Assembly: GCA_037045645.1 (NCBI GenBank)
Contig: JBAOIH010000011.1
Coordinates: 124,001-188,000, forward strand
Direction: 5' to 3'
DNA length: 64,000 nt
Source of the DNA: Nocardioides sp.
Lineage (GTDB): Bacteria; Actinomycetota; Actinomycetes; Propionibacteriales; Nocardioidaceae
Part shown: piece by piece, positions 8,986 to 17,482 of the stretch
How the letters are laid out: each line of letters starts with the position of its first letter
How positions within the stretch are numbered: position 1 is the first letter of the stretch
Translations under genes and position numbers: made by a program
The notes under the pieces: generated by a model
The model's input: only the letters and a program-made list of their open reading frames with translations
The model's database searches: none
What the model was told of the DNA's origin: nothing

Positions 8986-9037
8986 CCAGTGCGAAATGGT
9001 CGTCTTAGAGCACTGAACGCGACCATTTCCGCACTGG
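8986..9037. repeat. Long palindromic hairpin element between convergent genes
   Basis: The left arm 8986-9002 (CCAGTGCGAAATGGTCG) and right arm 9020-9037 are inverted copies differing by one base. They have a 17-bp loop and flanking CCCGCCC/GGGCGGG extensions. It sits between arcA and the DUF5926 gene, which converge, so it could act as a bidirectional terminator. No clear U-tract follows on either side. The rest of the 8764-9055 gap shows no gene. Confidence 0.7.
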
Positions 9038-9055
9038 ACTATCGCCGGGCGGGAC

Positions 9056-9982
9056 CTAGCGGATGGTCACCTGACGGTTGGCCAGGCCGGCCTTGGCCGA
9101 CCGCTCCTCGCTGGTCAGGTCGGCGTCGGCCGCCAGATGCTCGTCCAGCAACTGCTTGAACTTCGCGGCCGGGGCCTCGATCGCCTCCGGGCCGGTGCCG
9201 ACCGGCAGATCCCAGACCGGTACGAGCAGACCGTGCGCGCGGAACATCCCGACCAGACGCGAGTCCGGGACCAGCACGTCGTCGCCCGAGACGTGCAGCT
9301 TTGCCAGCGCGTTGAGGATGTTGCCCTCGGGTTCGAGCATCACCCAGCGCAGGTGCTCCTTGGTGCCGACGTTGGTCCAGTACGCCGACTCGACCTCGGT
9401 CAGACGAGCCGTGGGGGTGATCGACTCGTTGGCGTGCTCGAGGGAGTGTGCGGCCGAACCGTCGACGTCCTCCACATCGGCGATCCAGAAGTTGAAGTCG
9501 TCGTGCACGGTCGCGGCTCCCGCGTCCGAGACGAGATCCTGCAGACGCGGACCCTCGCCGGGAGGCTCGGTGATGCCGATCGGACCCGCCTCGGTCGCGG
9601 CGAGCGCCTTGGTCAGCACGGCACCCAGATCACGCGCCGGGTCACCGAAGTTGTGCTGCACCTGCAAGCCGAGCCACACCGCGCCGTTCTCTCGTACGAG
9701 CGCCGGCAGCGCGCCCGGGAGCAAGGTGCACAACTGCACCTCCCGAGAGGCATCGCTCGACAGCGTCAACGACATCGTCCCGGCCGGGACGAACTCCCGC
9801 AGGGCGACGATGTCCGCCTCGCCCGGAAGCCCCTCGAACGGACGCGCGACAAAGATCGCGCCACTCCCCCCGTGGCAGGCCTTGTAGCGCTTGCCCGACC
9901 CGCACGGGCATGGCTGCCGAGGGTTGGGGCCGTCACCGGTTGCGGCGGGTTGCTGCTGCTTGCTGCGCGACTTCTTGCCCAT
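9056..9982 (-). CDS. DUF5926 protein with SEC-C zinc motif
   Basis: A protein of about 308 residues that starts with a basic Lys/Ser tail (MGKKSRSK), followed by a SEC-C zinc-binding motif C25-P-C27-G-S-G-K-R-Y-K-A-C36-H37, like the C-terminal SecB/ribosome-binding tail of SecA. The remaining ~260 residues match the actinobacterial DUF5926 pattern and have no known activity. A role near ribosomes or Sec is an inference from the motif alone. It lies 27 bp downstream of the GDPD gene on the same strand, so the two probably share a transcript. Confidence 0.8.
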   Translation of the reverse strand: MGKKSRSKQQQPAATGDGPNPRQPCPCGSGKRYKACHGGSGAIFVARPFEGLPGEADIVALREFVPAGTMSLTLSSDASREVQLCTLLPGALPALVRENGAVWLGLQVQHNFGDPARDLGAVLTKALAATEAGPIGITEPPGEGPRLQDLVSDAGAATVHDDFNFWIADVEDVDGSAAHSLEHANESITPTARLTEVESAYWTNVGTKEHLRWVMLEPEGNILNALAKLHVSGDDVLVPDSRLVGMFRAHGLLVPVWDLPVGTGPEAIEAPAAKFKQLLDEHLAADADLTSEERSAKAGLANRQVTIR

Positions 9983-10009
9983 GGTCGCCAAACCTAGACG
10001 AGCACCGGC

Positions 10010-10786
10010 TCAACCACCGAGGCGGTCGAGCATGAAGGCGGGCCGGTCGGTGATCACGGCCTTGACCCCCAGATCGAGACACAACCGCAGGTCGGCCTCG
10101 GTGTTGACCGTCCACACGTGCAACTCGCGCCGACTGCGCACCATCTTCTCGGCGAAACTCGGATGCTTGAGCAGCTCGACACCCGGCCCCAGGATCCAGT
10201 CGTCGTGGATGACCTCTTTGAGCATCGGCCACAGCCGCTTGCGCTCGATCAGCATCACCAGCCGCAGGTCGGGGGTCAGCCGTCGCATCCGGCCCAGAGC
10301 GTTGTACGAGAAGCTCATCACCCGCACCGGCGAGTCCGGGCCCGCCAGGTCGTACTCCCTCAGCATCGCGGCGAGCTTGCGCTCCACCAGCCCGGCATAG
10401 CGGGTCGGATGCTTGGTCTCGATCGCCATCTCGACGCGTCGATCGCAGGCCAGCACCGTCTCGATCAGCCTGCGCAACGTGAGCACCTTGCGCAGGTCGA
10501 CGTGCTCGTCGGTGAGTTCTCGATCCTCGCCCCACGGGTTCTTCCAACTGGCGAAGTCGAACTGGTCGAGGTCGGCGAGGTCCATCGTCGAGACGACGCC
10601 CTTGTTGGCGGCCGTACGTCTCAGGTCGCGGTCGTGGACGCAGACCAGGTGGCCATCGGCGGTCAGGCGTACGTCGCATTCGATCGCGTCGGCACCCGCC
10701 TCCAACGCCTGGACGTACGCACCCAGCGTGTGCTCGGCGGTCTCGTGACTCGCGCCCCGGTGGGCGACGACCTGCGGCCGTGGCAT
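10010..10786 (-). CDS. Glycerophosphodiester phosphodiesterase
   Basis: This 258-residue TIM-barrel GDPD hydrolyses glycerophosphodiesters to glycerol-3-phosphate and an alcohol. Visible motifs are 'AHRGAS' at residues 8-13 (catalytic His/Arg), 'IECDVRLTADG' with the metal-binding Glu and Asp, and 'CVHDRDL' with the second catalytic His. No signal peptide is present, so it acts in the cytosol on deacylated phospholipids. The C-terminal 'VWTVN' and 'VITDRP' segments are also standard. Confidence 0.92.
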   Translation of the reverse strand: MPRPQVVAHRGASHETAEHTLGAYVQALEAGADAIECDVRLTADGHLVCVHDRDLRRTAANKGVVSTMDLADLDQFDFASWKNPWGEDRELTDEHVDLRKVLTLRRLIETVLACDRRVEMAIETKHPTRYAGLVERKLAAMLREYDLAGPDSPVRVMSFSYNALGRMRRLTPDLRLVMLIERKRLWPMLKEVIHDDWILGPGVELLKHPSFAEKMVRSRRELHVWTVNTEADLRLCLDLGVKAVITDRPAFMLDRLGG

Positions 10787-10828
10787 GGCGCAACCCTAGA
10801 GCCAGCGCGCACCTTTACGCTCGCCGCC

Positions 10829-11002
10829 ATGGCAGGTCGATGGTGGAAGTGGATCGGACTCGCGGGCGTCGTCGGGTTGACCGCGACGGGGGTGCTGGCG
10901 GCGCGCAAGGAGCGCCAGCGCCGGGCGTACACGCCAGACGAGATCCGCGCGCGGCTGCACGCTCGAGCCGCGGAGGCGACCCAGGAACAGGTGAACAGGT
11001 GA
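10829..11002 (+). CDS. Small single-pass membrane protein
   Basis: A 57-residue product with one hydrophobic segment (residues ~5-25, 'WWKWIGLAGVVGLTATGVLAA') and a basic amphipathic tail. The ATG is at 10829, and its TGA overlaps the GTG start of the next gene (GTGA), so the two are translationally coupled. I do not recognise a family. It may anchor or accompany the papain-like amidase encoded next. Confidence 0.65.
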   Translation: MAGRWWKWIGLAGVVGLTATGVLAARKERQRRAYTPDEIRARLHARAAEATQEQVNR

Positions 11003-11622
11003 TCTCGCTCGACCAAGCGGTCGACGCCACGCGTACGGGCGATCTGTGGCTATTTCGGGGCGACACGTTGGCCGACAAGGCGATCCGTACGGCCACCAAT
11101 GCGCCGGTCAACCACGTCGGGATGGCGCTGGTGCTCGACGACCTGCCGCCGATGATGTGGCATGCCGAGTTGGGCAAGTCGCTGCTCGACCTGTGGACCG
11201 GCGATCACCACCGCGGCGTGCAACTGCACGACCTGCGCGGGGCCGTGGAGAAGTGGACCCGCGAACTCGGTCAACAGGCCTGGGTACGCCAACTCGCTCC
11301 CGAAGCCGGGCGCGCGCAGGAGGACGGCGCACTGCGGGCGATCGCGCGGTGGGACGGCACCTCGTTCCCGCGTACGTCCGCTTTGGCCTGGCGCTGGCTG
11401 CGCGGACGCTCGGTGATCGAGGACGACCCGCGCAGTCGGCAAGAGCGGCTCGAGTCGGCGTACTGCGCCGAAGTGGTCGGCGTGACGTACGAGGAGATGG
11501 GCCTGCTGGCGCGCGGTCGCAAGTCGAACTGGTACGACCCCGGCGTCTTCTATTCGGGCGACCGACTGCCGTTGACGCAGGGGTGGTCGCTCGGGGACGA
11601 GATCGAGGTCGTGCTCGACTGA
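10999..11622 (+). CDS. Papain-like (NlpC/P60 superfamily, YiiX-type) amidase
   Basis: A 207-residue protein with the circularly permuted papain-fold signature. An early 'GDLWLFRGDTLADKAIR' segment leads to 'VNHVGMAL' with the catalytic His. A later 'ESAYCAEVVG' supplies the catalytic Cys, and a 'SNWYDPGVFYSGD' tail follows. Such YiiX/BtrH-like proteins cleave amides or peptidoglycan-like bonds. The substrate is unknown. The start is the GTG at 10999, which overlaps the stop of the small membrane protein. It converges on the DUF4112 gene with a 1-bp gap. Confidence 0.75.
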   Translation: MISLDQAVDATRTGDLWLFRGDTLADKAIRTATNAPVNHVGMALVLDDLPPMMWHAELGKSLLDLWTGDHHRGVQLHDLRGAVEKWTRELGQQAWVRQLAPEAGRAQEDGALRAIARWDGTSFPRTSALAWRWLRGRSVIEDDPRSRQERLESAYCAEVVGVTYEEMGLLARGRKSNWYDPGVFYSGDRLPLTQGWSLGDEIEVVLD

Positions 11623-11623
11623 C

Positions 11624-12115
11624 TCAGAAGATCCAGCGCCACAACACGACCAGCACGACGATTCCGAGTGCGATCGACACCAGCAGCGGCAGCACGGTCA
11701 GCACGGTGGCCGCGATCAGATAGCCGGCCGTGGGCGGCGCGGGGTCGGGGTTCTTCTCCACCGCCGCGAGCAGCAGGCGGTAGTTCTTGCGGTTGGCCCG
11801 ATGCGCCACGTCCAGCAGGTCGCCGATCGCGGGGACCAGCCCGAGGAGGGCATCGAGGATCAGGTTCCAGCCCATCAGCGCCAGCGTCGGAATCGGCACC
11901 CGAGCCCGGATCGCGTCGTACAGGATCGCGCTGGAGAGCCCCGAGCCCAGCAGGTCGCCGATGCCGGGGATCAGCCCGATCACTGCATCCACACCGATCG
12001 CCTGCTTGGTGCCTGGGATCGGGACGAGGTCGTCCAGGAGCACGGCGAGCTTGCGGCTGAGCGCGATCCGGTCAGGCCCGGACGGCCCCTGCTCCTGGCG
12101 CTCACTCATGGGCAT
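11624..12115 (-). CDS. DUF4112 membrane protein
   Basis: A protein of about 163 residues. The DUF4112 region is recognised by 'LLDDLVPIPGTKQAIGVDAVIGLIPGIGDLL' in its first third (given here as a partial pattern), then a second 'DALLGLVPAIGDLLDVAHRAN' repeat. A C-terminal transmembrane helix of about 25 hydrophobic residues ends 'LWRWIF'. The function is unknown. Start codons at 12115 and 12109 are both possible; neither has a clear Shine-Dalgarno sequence. Confidence 0.8.
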   Translation of the reverse strand: MPMSERQEQGPSGPDRIALSRKLAVLLDDLVPIPGTKQAIGVDAVIGLIPGIGDLLGSGLSSAILYDAIRARVPIPTLALMGWNLILDALLGLVPAIGDLLDVAHRANRKNYRLLLAAVEKNPDPAPPTAGYLIAATVLTVLPLLVSIALGIVVLVVLWRWIF

Positions 12116-12187
12116 CACGTTAGGCCGTACGCCCACCCAACCTCCCACGCGACACCGGAGTCAGTGGGTCGTGGAGGTGAGGCAAGG

Positions 12188-12697
12188 ATGGACACCATGA
12201 CCAGGCCCGTGTCGTTCGAGGAGTACGGCGCCACGGCGTGGCCCGCGCTCTATCGTGCGGCCTACCTGCTGACCGGCAACCATGCAGACGCCGAGGACAT
12301 CGCCCAGCAGACGCTGATCAAGGCCCACGGCGCGTGGGATCGCGTACGCAATGCCGACTCGCCGCAGGCCTACCTGCGACGGACGTTGACCAACACGTTC
12401 CTCTCGGACCGGCGACCCGCCAAGCGGCGCCTGGAGGTCTTGCGCGACGAGGTGCCGGAGCCGGCCGCGCAGGCGCCTGCTGGCATCGAGGATCGGCTGG
12501 CGATCTGGCCGCACATCCGTGCGCTGGCCCCGCGGCAACGTGCGGTGATCGTGCTGCGTTACTACGAACAACTCAGCGAGGCCGAGATCGCCGAGACGCT
12601 GGGCTGCTCACGCGGCACCGTGAAATCCACTGCCCACGACGCCTTGCGCAACCTGCGCGAAGCCATGGCGACGACCGAGTCCGGGAGGGAGGACTGA
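12188..12697 (+). CDS. SigE-family ECF RNA polymerase sigma factor
   Basis: A 169-residue ECF sigma factor. Region 2 (about residues 15-80) contains 'LYRAAYLLTGNHADAEDIAQQTLIKAH'-type sequence that binds the -10 element. Region 4 (about 115-165) contains 'LAPRQRAVIVLRYYEQLSEAEIAETLG' followed by 'SRGTVKS', the -35-binding HTH. It is the SigE-like Actinobacteria-specific subgroup. The ATG at 12188 has an AAGGA-like ribosome site just upstream. The next gene starts 1 bp after its stop and encodes a single-pass membrane protein likely to sense the signal. Confidence 0.92.
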   Translation: MDTMTRPVSFEEYGATAWPALYRAAYLLTGNHADAEDIAQQTLIKAHGAWDRVRNADSPQAYLRRTLTNTFLSDRRPAKRRLEVLRDEVPEPAAQAPAGIEDRLAIWPHIRALAPRQRAVIVLRYYEQLSEAEIAETLGCSRGTVKSTAHDALRNLREAMATTESGRED

Positions 12698-12698
12698 C

Positions 12699-13835
12699 AT
12701 GTTGGACCTGGAGAAGGAACTTGCTCGCGAACTTCGCGAACTGGCGGAAGGGCTGACGATTCCGCCCCGGCCCGCGCTGCCGACGCCTGCCGAACGGCCC
12801 GCGCGAGCGCCCCGCCGATTCCTGGGCCCGCTGCTGGTGGCTGCGGCCGTGCTGCTGATCGTCGGCATCGTGGCGGTGATCACGAGTGGTCGTGGTGGTG
12901 ACCTGCAACCGGCCCCTGCGCCGACAGTCACCGAGTCCGTGCCGTCGACCTCTGCCACCGAGCGCCCCGCTCCCGGTCCGATCCCGACGAATGCGCCCTC
13001 GATCCCGCACGTTGTCGACGGTCGGCTATGGGTGCGCGGCGTGGACCTGGGCGAGTTTTGGACGGTCTATCCGGGTGCGGAGGCGTACGTCGCGTTGAAG
13101 AAGGACGGCACCTGGATGTGGGGGCGTGGCACGTCCGTGCAGGAGATCGAAGGCGCGATCCAGGAGGCTCCCGTGATCTCGCCGAACGGCAAGTACGTCG
13201 CGCACTTCAGCCTGCGAGGCGAAAAGGTCGTGGTGACCGGCTTTGACACCTCACCTGACGGCGAAGGGTTCGGGCAGGCCACATTTGGGCGAGACGCTCG
13301 CGTCCGCGCCGTCACCGACTTCGGTGGCGTCATCGTGCAAGGCGGCGGTGAGTCGGTGATGTGGGTGCCGCGCGAAGATCGCACGGTGGACCTTCCGAAG
13401 GCCATCCACATCATCGGCAGCTCACCCGGTGGTCTGATCTCTCGCGAGGACGAGGGCGAGATCTACGACGGCCAGACCGGCGAGGTCTATCTCACGTCGG
13501 TGGACAACACCGGTGTCGTCACGAGGGGTCGGGAGCCGTTGCCCAACTTCGACGACATCTCGGTCAACTCGTCGGGTACGTGGAGTCTGTCGACGCCCGC
13601 CGGGAGCACGGGCGGGGAAGTCGAGCAGATCAACGCCCTCGAGGTCGGTCCGATCGGTGGGGACGGCACGTCAGCCATGGCGGCGCCCGACGGTTGGGAC
13701 TTCGTCGTCCGGCACTATCAGTGGGAGGACGACGACTACGTCGTCGCGACCGTACGCAAGATCGGCGGCAGCGCCGAGCGGATGGCGCGCTGCCAGCCGA
13801 GCAGCTTGGAATGCGTACTCATCGCAGCGCCGTGA
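12699..13835 (+). CDS. Putative sigma-associated single-pass membrane protein
   Basis: A 378-residue protein. It has a short acidic cytoplasmic N-terminus (MLDLEKELARELRELAEG), one transmembrane helix at about residues 45-65 and a Pro/Thr/Ser-rich stalk. The large extracellular part is rich in beta strands and Gly/Asp turns, perhaps a beta-propeller. The position 1 bp after a SigE-type sigma factor and the topology suggest an anti-sigma or sensory partner. No zinc-binding HxxxCxxC anti-sigma motif is seen, so that role is an inference. Confidence 0.65.
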   Translation: MLDLEKELARELRELAEGLTIPPRPALPTPAERPARAPRRFLGPLLVAAAVLLIVGIVAVITSGRGGDLQPAPAPTVTESVPSTSATERPAPGPIPTNAPSIPHVVDGRLWVRGVDLGEFWTVYPGAEAYVALKKDGTWMWGRGTSVQEIEGAIQEAPVISPNGKYVAHFSLRGEKVVVTGFDTSPDGEGFGQATFGRDARVRAVTDFGGVIVQGGGESVMWVPREDRTVDLPKAIHIIGSSPGGLISREDEGEIYDGQTGEVYLTSVDNTGVVTRGREPLPNFDDISVNSSGTWSLSTPAGSTGGEVEQINALEVGPIGGDGTSAMAAPDGWDFVVRHYQWEDDDYVVATVRKIGGSAERMARCQPSSLECVLIAAP

Positions 13836-13837
13836 GC

Positions 13838-13862
13838 GACTCCCGCCGAGGAGTCACGAACT
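13838..13862. repeat. 21-bp repeat, cluster 2 (1 unit, inverted)
   Basis: A single unit in the opposite orientation (CCGCCGAGGAGTCACGAACT) fills the 34-bp gap between the sigma-partner gene and the corrected end of the AAA ATPase gene. Confidence 0.75.
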
Positions 13863-13869
13863 GCGCGTG

Positions 13870-15103
13870 TCATCCCCGCTCGCGCAGGTATCTCCCGAAG
13901 TGCGGCACCGTGAAGGCGATCCGGCCGCGCTCGCCGGAATAGATCAGGCCCTTCTTGAGCAAGGCGTCGCGAGCTGGCCGACAACGACTGCGGCTTCTTG
14001 CCGAGATGAGTGGCCACGTCGGCGGTCGAGACCGAATCTGTCGGAGTTCGTGACCCCTCGGCGTGAGTTTGTGACCCCTCGGCGGATTTTTGTGACTCCT
14101 CGACGTCGGCCATGGCCATCAGGTACTCCCGCTCCCCGGGAGTGGCACGCTCGTACCGACTGCCGAAGAATCCCACCGCCAACTCAGCCTCGGCTTCCGG
14201 CGCTGCCCCCGCGACGTCTTCGGCCGTGATCGGTGATGCCGTGGCGCGGTCCCAGACCGCCTTGCCGTAGGCCTGGATGAAGTACGGATAGCCGCCGGTC
14301 GCGGCGTACATCGCATCGAGGGCGGCGGTTTCGTACGACGCGTCCTCGTCGGCGGCCGGCGCCGCGAGCGCCTGGTCGGCGGCGGCGCGCGGCAACCGGT
14401 CGATGCGCTGGTAGGAGAAGAGGCGCTCGGAGTAGGACTTCGACGCACTCAACACCGCGGGCAGGTGCGGCAGCCCGGCTCCCACGACGATCAGCGGCAG
14501 TCCCGATTGGGAGAGTTCGTGGCAGGCCGCGCAGAGCGCCGAGACGTCGTCGGGGCCGAGGTCTTGCATTTCGTCGAGGAAGACCGCGACACCACGTCCG
14601 GTGTCGGCCGCGAGCCCGCCGACATCGGAGAGCAGTTCCACCAGGTCGATCTCGATGTCACCGGAGTCGGCGCGTCCACGCGCGGCCGGGACGTCGATGC
14701 CGGGACTCCACTGGTCTTTGAGTCGCGCGCCCGCGCCCGCATCTCGCTGGGCGAAGGCCCGAATCACACCGAGCACCTGGTCGACCGAGTCCTGATCCGG
14801 GTGGCCGAGTTCGCGTACGGCTTGATGCAGCGCACTGCTCAACGGACGGCGCAGCCCCTGGTCGGGGCGGGCTTCGAGTTTGCCGGTCCCCCACTTGCGG
14901 CGTACGGCAGCCGAGCGCAGCGCGTTGAGCAGCACGGTCTTGCCGACACCGCGCAGGCCGGTGAGGACGAGGGAGCGTTCGGGGCGTCCCCTCGCCACCC
15001 GTTGCAGGACGACGTCGAACGCCGCGAGTTGCTCGTCGCGGCCGGCGAGCTCGGGCGGGCGCTGGCCCGCACCGGGGGCGTACGGGTTGCGAATCGGATC
15101 CAC
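13870..15103 (-). pseudogene. AAA ATPase with C-terminal winged helix, one-base frameshift near the 3' end
   Basis: The N-terminus runs 'RNPYAPGAG...LAGRDEQL', then Walker A 'GLRGVGKT' (residues 49-56) and Walker B 'VAVFLDEMQDL', as in STAND/archaeal-type AAA_16 proteins. It is a paralogue of the gene at 61355. As written, the frame runs on antisense into the neighbouring gene. Removing one base of the GGCC at 13976-13979 restores a C-terminus 'ARDALLKKGLIYSGERGRI...FGRYLRERG' matching the paralogue and ending at 13870. The corrected length is 410 aa. About 22 residues (near 334-355) are a translated 21-bp repeat absent from the paralogue. It could be a real pseudogene, or a functional gene with a sequencing error. 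Confidence 0.8.
14045..14103. repeat. 21-bp repeat, cluster 3 (3 units) inside AAA ATPase gene
   Basis: Three consecutive units (TTCGTGACCCCTCGGC and variants) lie inside the coding region. Since 21 bp is seven codons, the frame is kept; the protein shows repeated 'SAEGSQT'/'HAEGSRT' heptads where the paralogue at 61355 has none. Confidence 0.85.
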
Positions 15104-15154
15104 GATGTCACCGTATGTCGATATCTAGCGTGTTTCTTAGATTGGCGCGCCCAG

Positions 15155-15198
15155 TTGATGACCCCTCGCCGAGATTTCGTGACTCCTCGGCGCTAGTT
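15155..15198. repeat. 21-bp repeat, cluster 4 (2 units)
   Basis: Two diverged units (GATGACCCCTCGCCGAGAT and TTCGTGACTCCTCGGCG) occupy the divergent gap between the AAA ATPase and the kinase/phospho-lyase fusion. They end 7 bp before the GTG start of the latter, leaving little room for a separate promoter. Confidence 0.8.
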
Positions 15199-15205
15199 TG
15201 CGGGG

Positions 15206-17473
15206 GTGACCTCTGTGCTTGACGAGCCCGTGCCCGTGGTCGACGCCGCCGAGGCGGCGCGGATCGCGCACGCCCATTGGGGGCTCACCGACCAGGCAGT
15301 GGCGCTGCGCAGTGAGCGCGACCGCAACTTCCGCATCGGCGAGCATGTGCTCAAGGTCTCCAACTCCGCCGAACCCGACGAGGTCGTCGACTTCGAGATC
15401 CAGGCGATGCGGCACGTCGCGGCAGGCGCGCCGGACCTCACGATCCCGCAACTCGTTCCAGCCCTCGACGGCCGCATCGTCATCGAGCACACCGCCGCTG
15501 ACGGGCGTCGTCATCTGGCCCGGGTCGTCACCGTGCTGCCCGGCGAGCCGGCCGACGCGGTCGAGTTGGCGCCCGACTTCGCGGTGGCGCTCGGGAGTCG
15601 TACGGCTCGACTTGCCCAAGCACTCCAGGGTTTCTCGCATCCGGCCGCGCTGCGCACGCTCGAGTGGGACCCGCGACTGGTCGGTGAGCGACGAGCCGAT
15701 GCGCTCGGACTCACCGACCGACGCGACCGCATCGTGGCGCTGATCGACGACTTGGCCGACCTGCCCAGCCGTACGGCCGCGTTGCCCAGTTGGCCGCAGC
15801 ACGGCGACGTCACCTTGAGCAACGTGTTGACCACCGACGGCGCGACCATCAGCGGAGTCATCGACTTCGGCGACATGCACCACACCGCCCGAGTCAGCGA
15901 TGCGGCGATCGCGCTGGCCGCGATGCTGCGCGTGGCCCCCGACCCGTGGCGGGCGATCGACGACTTCCTGCGGGGCTACCAGCGGGTGCAGCCGCTGACC
16001 CTCGAGGAGGCGCAGGTCCTCGGCGATCTGGTGCTCGCCAGGCTCGTGCTCGTCGTCGTCATCTCCACCACGCGCCCGGCGGCCGATGCGCACCAGGCCG
16101 CCACCACCGCCGACCTCGAAGCACGAGGCGGCGCCGTCCTCGACGTGCTGCTCGACGCGGGCCGAGAGGTCGTACGAGACCGGGTGCTGCGGGCCTGCGG
16201 ACTGAGTCGGGCGCGCCGGTGGGCGGCGGACCAGACCCTCGCGACGCGGCGCTCGGAGGCGACGGGAGGCAGCCTCGGTCCGCTCTTCTACGACACCCCG
16301 ATCCAGATCACCCACGGCGAAGGGGCGTGGGTCTTCGACGCCGACGGGCGGCGCTATCTCGACGGTTACAACAACGTTCCGGTCGTCGGACACGCCCACC
16401 CGGCGGTGGCCAACGCGGTCGGCTCGCAACTGCGCGAACTGGCCGTCCACTCTCGCTATCTGCATCCCCATCTCGTCGAGCTCGCCGAACGCTTGAAAGC
16501 AACGATGCCCACCGAGCTCGACACGGTCGTCCTGGTCAACTCCGGTTCGGAGGCCAACGACCTCGCCTGGCGTCTGGCCACCCACTGGACCGGTCGGTCT
16601 GGAGCGATCGTCAGCGACTGGTGCTATCACGGCGTCAGCGCGGCGACCGCCCCCCTCTCGTCGAGCACCTGGGTCGAGCAGACCCGACCGGCCCACGTCG
16701 CCACGTTCGGGGTGCCGCGTTCCGTCGAGGGGATCGCCCCCACCGACGGCGCCGACCGGATCGCGCACGCCCGCGAGTGGCTGCGCGATCGCGGCCTCGA
16801 CGTGGCTCTGACCGCCGCCGACCTCTCCTTCACCTCACCCGGCATGCTCACGCCGACGGATGCGTTCGTACGCGGCCTCGTGTCCGCGACCCACGAGGCA
16901 GGTGGGCTCTTCGTCGCCGACGAGGTGCAGTCGGGGTACGGGCGTACGGGTTCGGGACTGTGGGCCTTCGCCCAGCACGGGGTCGTTCCCGACTTCGTGA
17001 CCCTCGGCAAGCCGATGGGCAACGGCCACCCTGTCGCCGCCCTCGTCACGCGACGCGAGATCGTCGACCGCTTCACCGAGGTCGACGAGTTCTTCTCGAC
17101 CTTCGGCGGCAATCCGGTCTCGTGCGTGGCCGCGCTGACGGTGCTCGACGTGATCGAGGATCAGGACCTGGTCGCCAACAGTGCCCGGCAGGGGGAAGCG
17201 CTGCGATCCGGGCTCGTGTCGATCGGCGCGGCGCTCGGCATACCTGTGCTCGTACGCGGCCAGGGCCTGCTGGCCGGCGTCGAGTTGCCCACGATCCCCG
17301 GCGGCGTACCCCTCCTCGTCCAAGCCTTGCTGGAGCGTGGCGTCTTGACGAGTACGACCGGCCCCGGCGCGGCCGTACTCAAGGTCCGCCCGCCGCTGAT
17401 CTGGCAGGCCGAGCACGTGGCGTACTTCCTGGACGCCTTCGAGGACGCGCTGGGGTCGATGGCCGGTGGTTGA
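15206..17473 (+). CDS. APH-family kinase fused to class III aminotransferase-fold phospho-lyase
   Basis: A 755-residue fusion. Residues ~20-335 are an aminoglycoside/choline kinase-type domain with an 'HVLKVSN' lysine, catalytic 'HGDVTLSNVL' and metal-binding 'VIDFGDMHH'. Residues ~355-755 are a PLP class III fold with 'SGSEANDLA', 'ADEVQSGYGRTG' and the PLP lysine in 'TLGKPMGNGHPVAALV'. The last motif and 'FFSTFGGNPVSC' mark the AGXT2L1/AGXT2L2 phospho-lyases (phosphoethanolamine and phosphohydroxylysine lyases). By analogy with human hydroxylysine kinase plus its phospho-lyase, the protein should phosphorylate an amino alcohol and then eliminate phosphate and ammonia to give an aldehyde. 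The actual substrate is unknown. Confidence 0.85.
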   Translation: MTSVLDEPVPVVDAAEAARIAHAHWGLTDQAVALRSERDRNFRIGEHVLKVSNSAEPDEVVDFEIQAMRHVAAGAPDLTIPQLVPALDGRIVIEHTAADGRRHLARVVTVLPGEPADAVELAPDFAVALGSRTARLAQALQGFSHPAALRTLEWDPRLVGERRADALGLTDRRDRIVALIDDLADLPSRTAALPSWPQHGDVTLSNVLTTDGATISGVIDFGDMHHTARVSDAAIALAAMLRVAPDPWRAIDDFLRGYQRVQPLTLEEAQVLGDLVLARLVLVVVISTTRPAADAHQAATTADLEARGGAVLDVLLDAGREVVRDRVLRACGLSRARRWAADQTLATRRSEATGGSLGPLFYDTPIQITHGEGAWVFDADGRRYLDGYNNVPVVGHAHPAVANAVGSQLRELAVHSRYLHPHLVELAERLKATMPTELDTVVLVNSGSEANDLAWRLATHWTGRSGAIVSDWCYHGVSAATAPLSSSTWVEQTRPAHVATFGVPRSVEGIAPTDGADRIAHAREWLRDRGLDVALTAADLSFTSPGMLTPTDAFVRGLVSATHEAGGLFVADEVQSGYGRTGSGLWAFAQHGVVPDFVTLGKPMGNGHPVAALVTRREIVDRFTEVDEFFSTFGGNPVSCVAALTVLDVIEDQDLVANSARQGEALRSGLVSIGAALGIPVLVRGQGLLAGVELPTIPGGVPLLVQALLERGVLTSTTGPGAAVLKVRPPLIWQAEHVAYFLDAFEDALGSMAGG

Positions 17474-17482
17474 CGATGCCCC

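Noticed and set aside
13960..13995. Programmed ribosomal frameshift in the AAA ATPase
   Set aside because: No slippery run or downstream pseudoknot is evident, the paralogue at 61355 needs none, and three other genes show the same kind of extra base without a shared motif.
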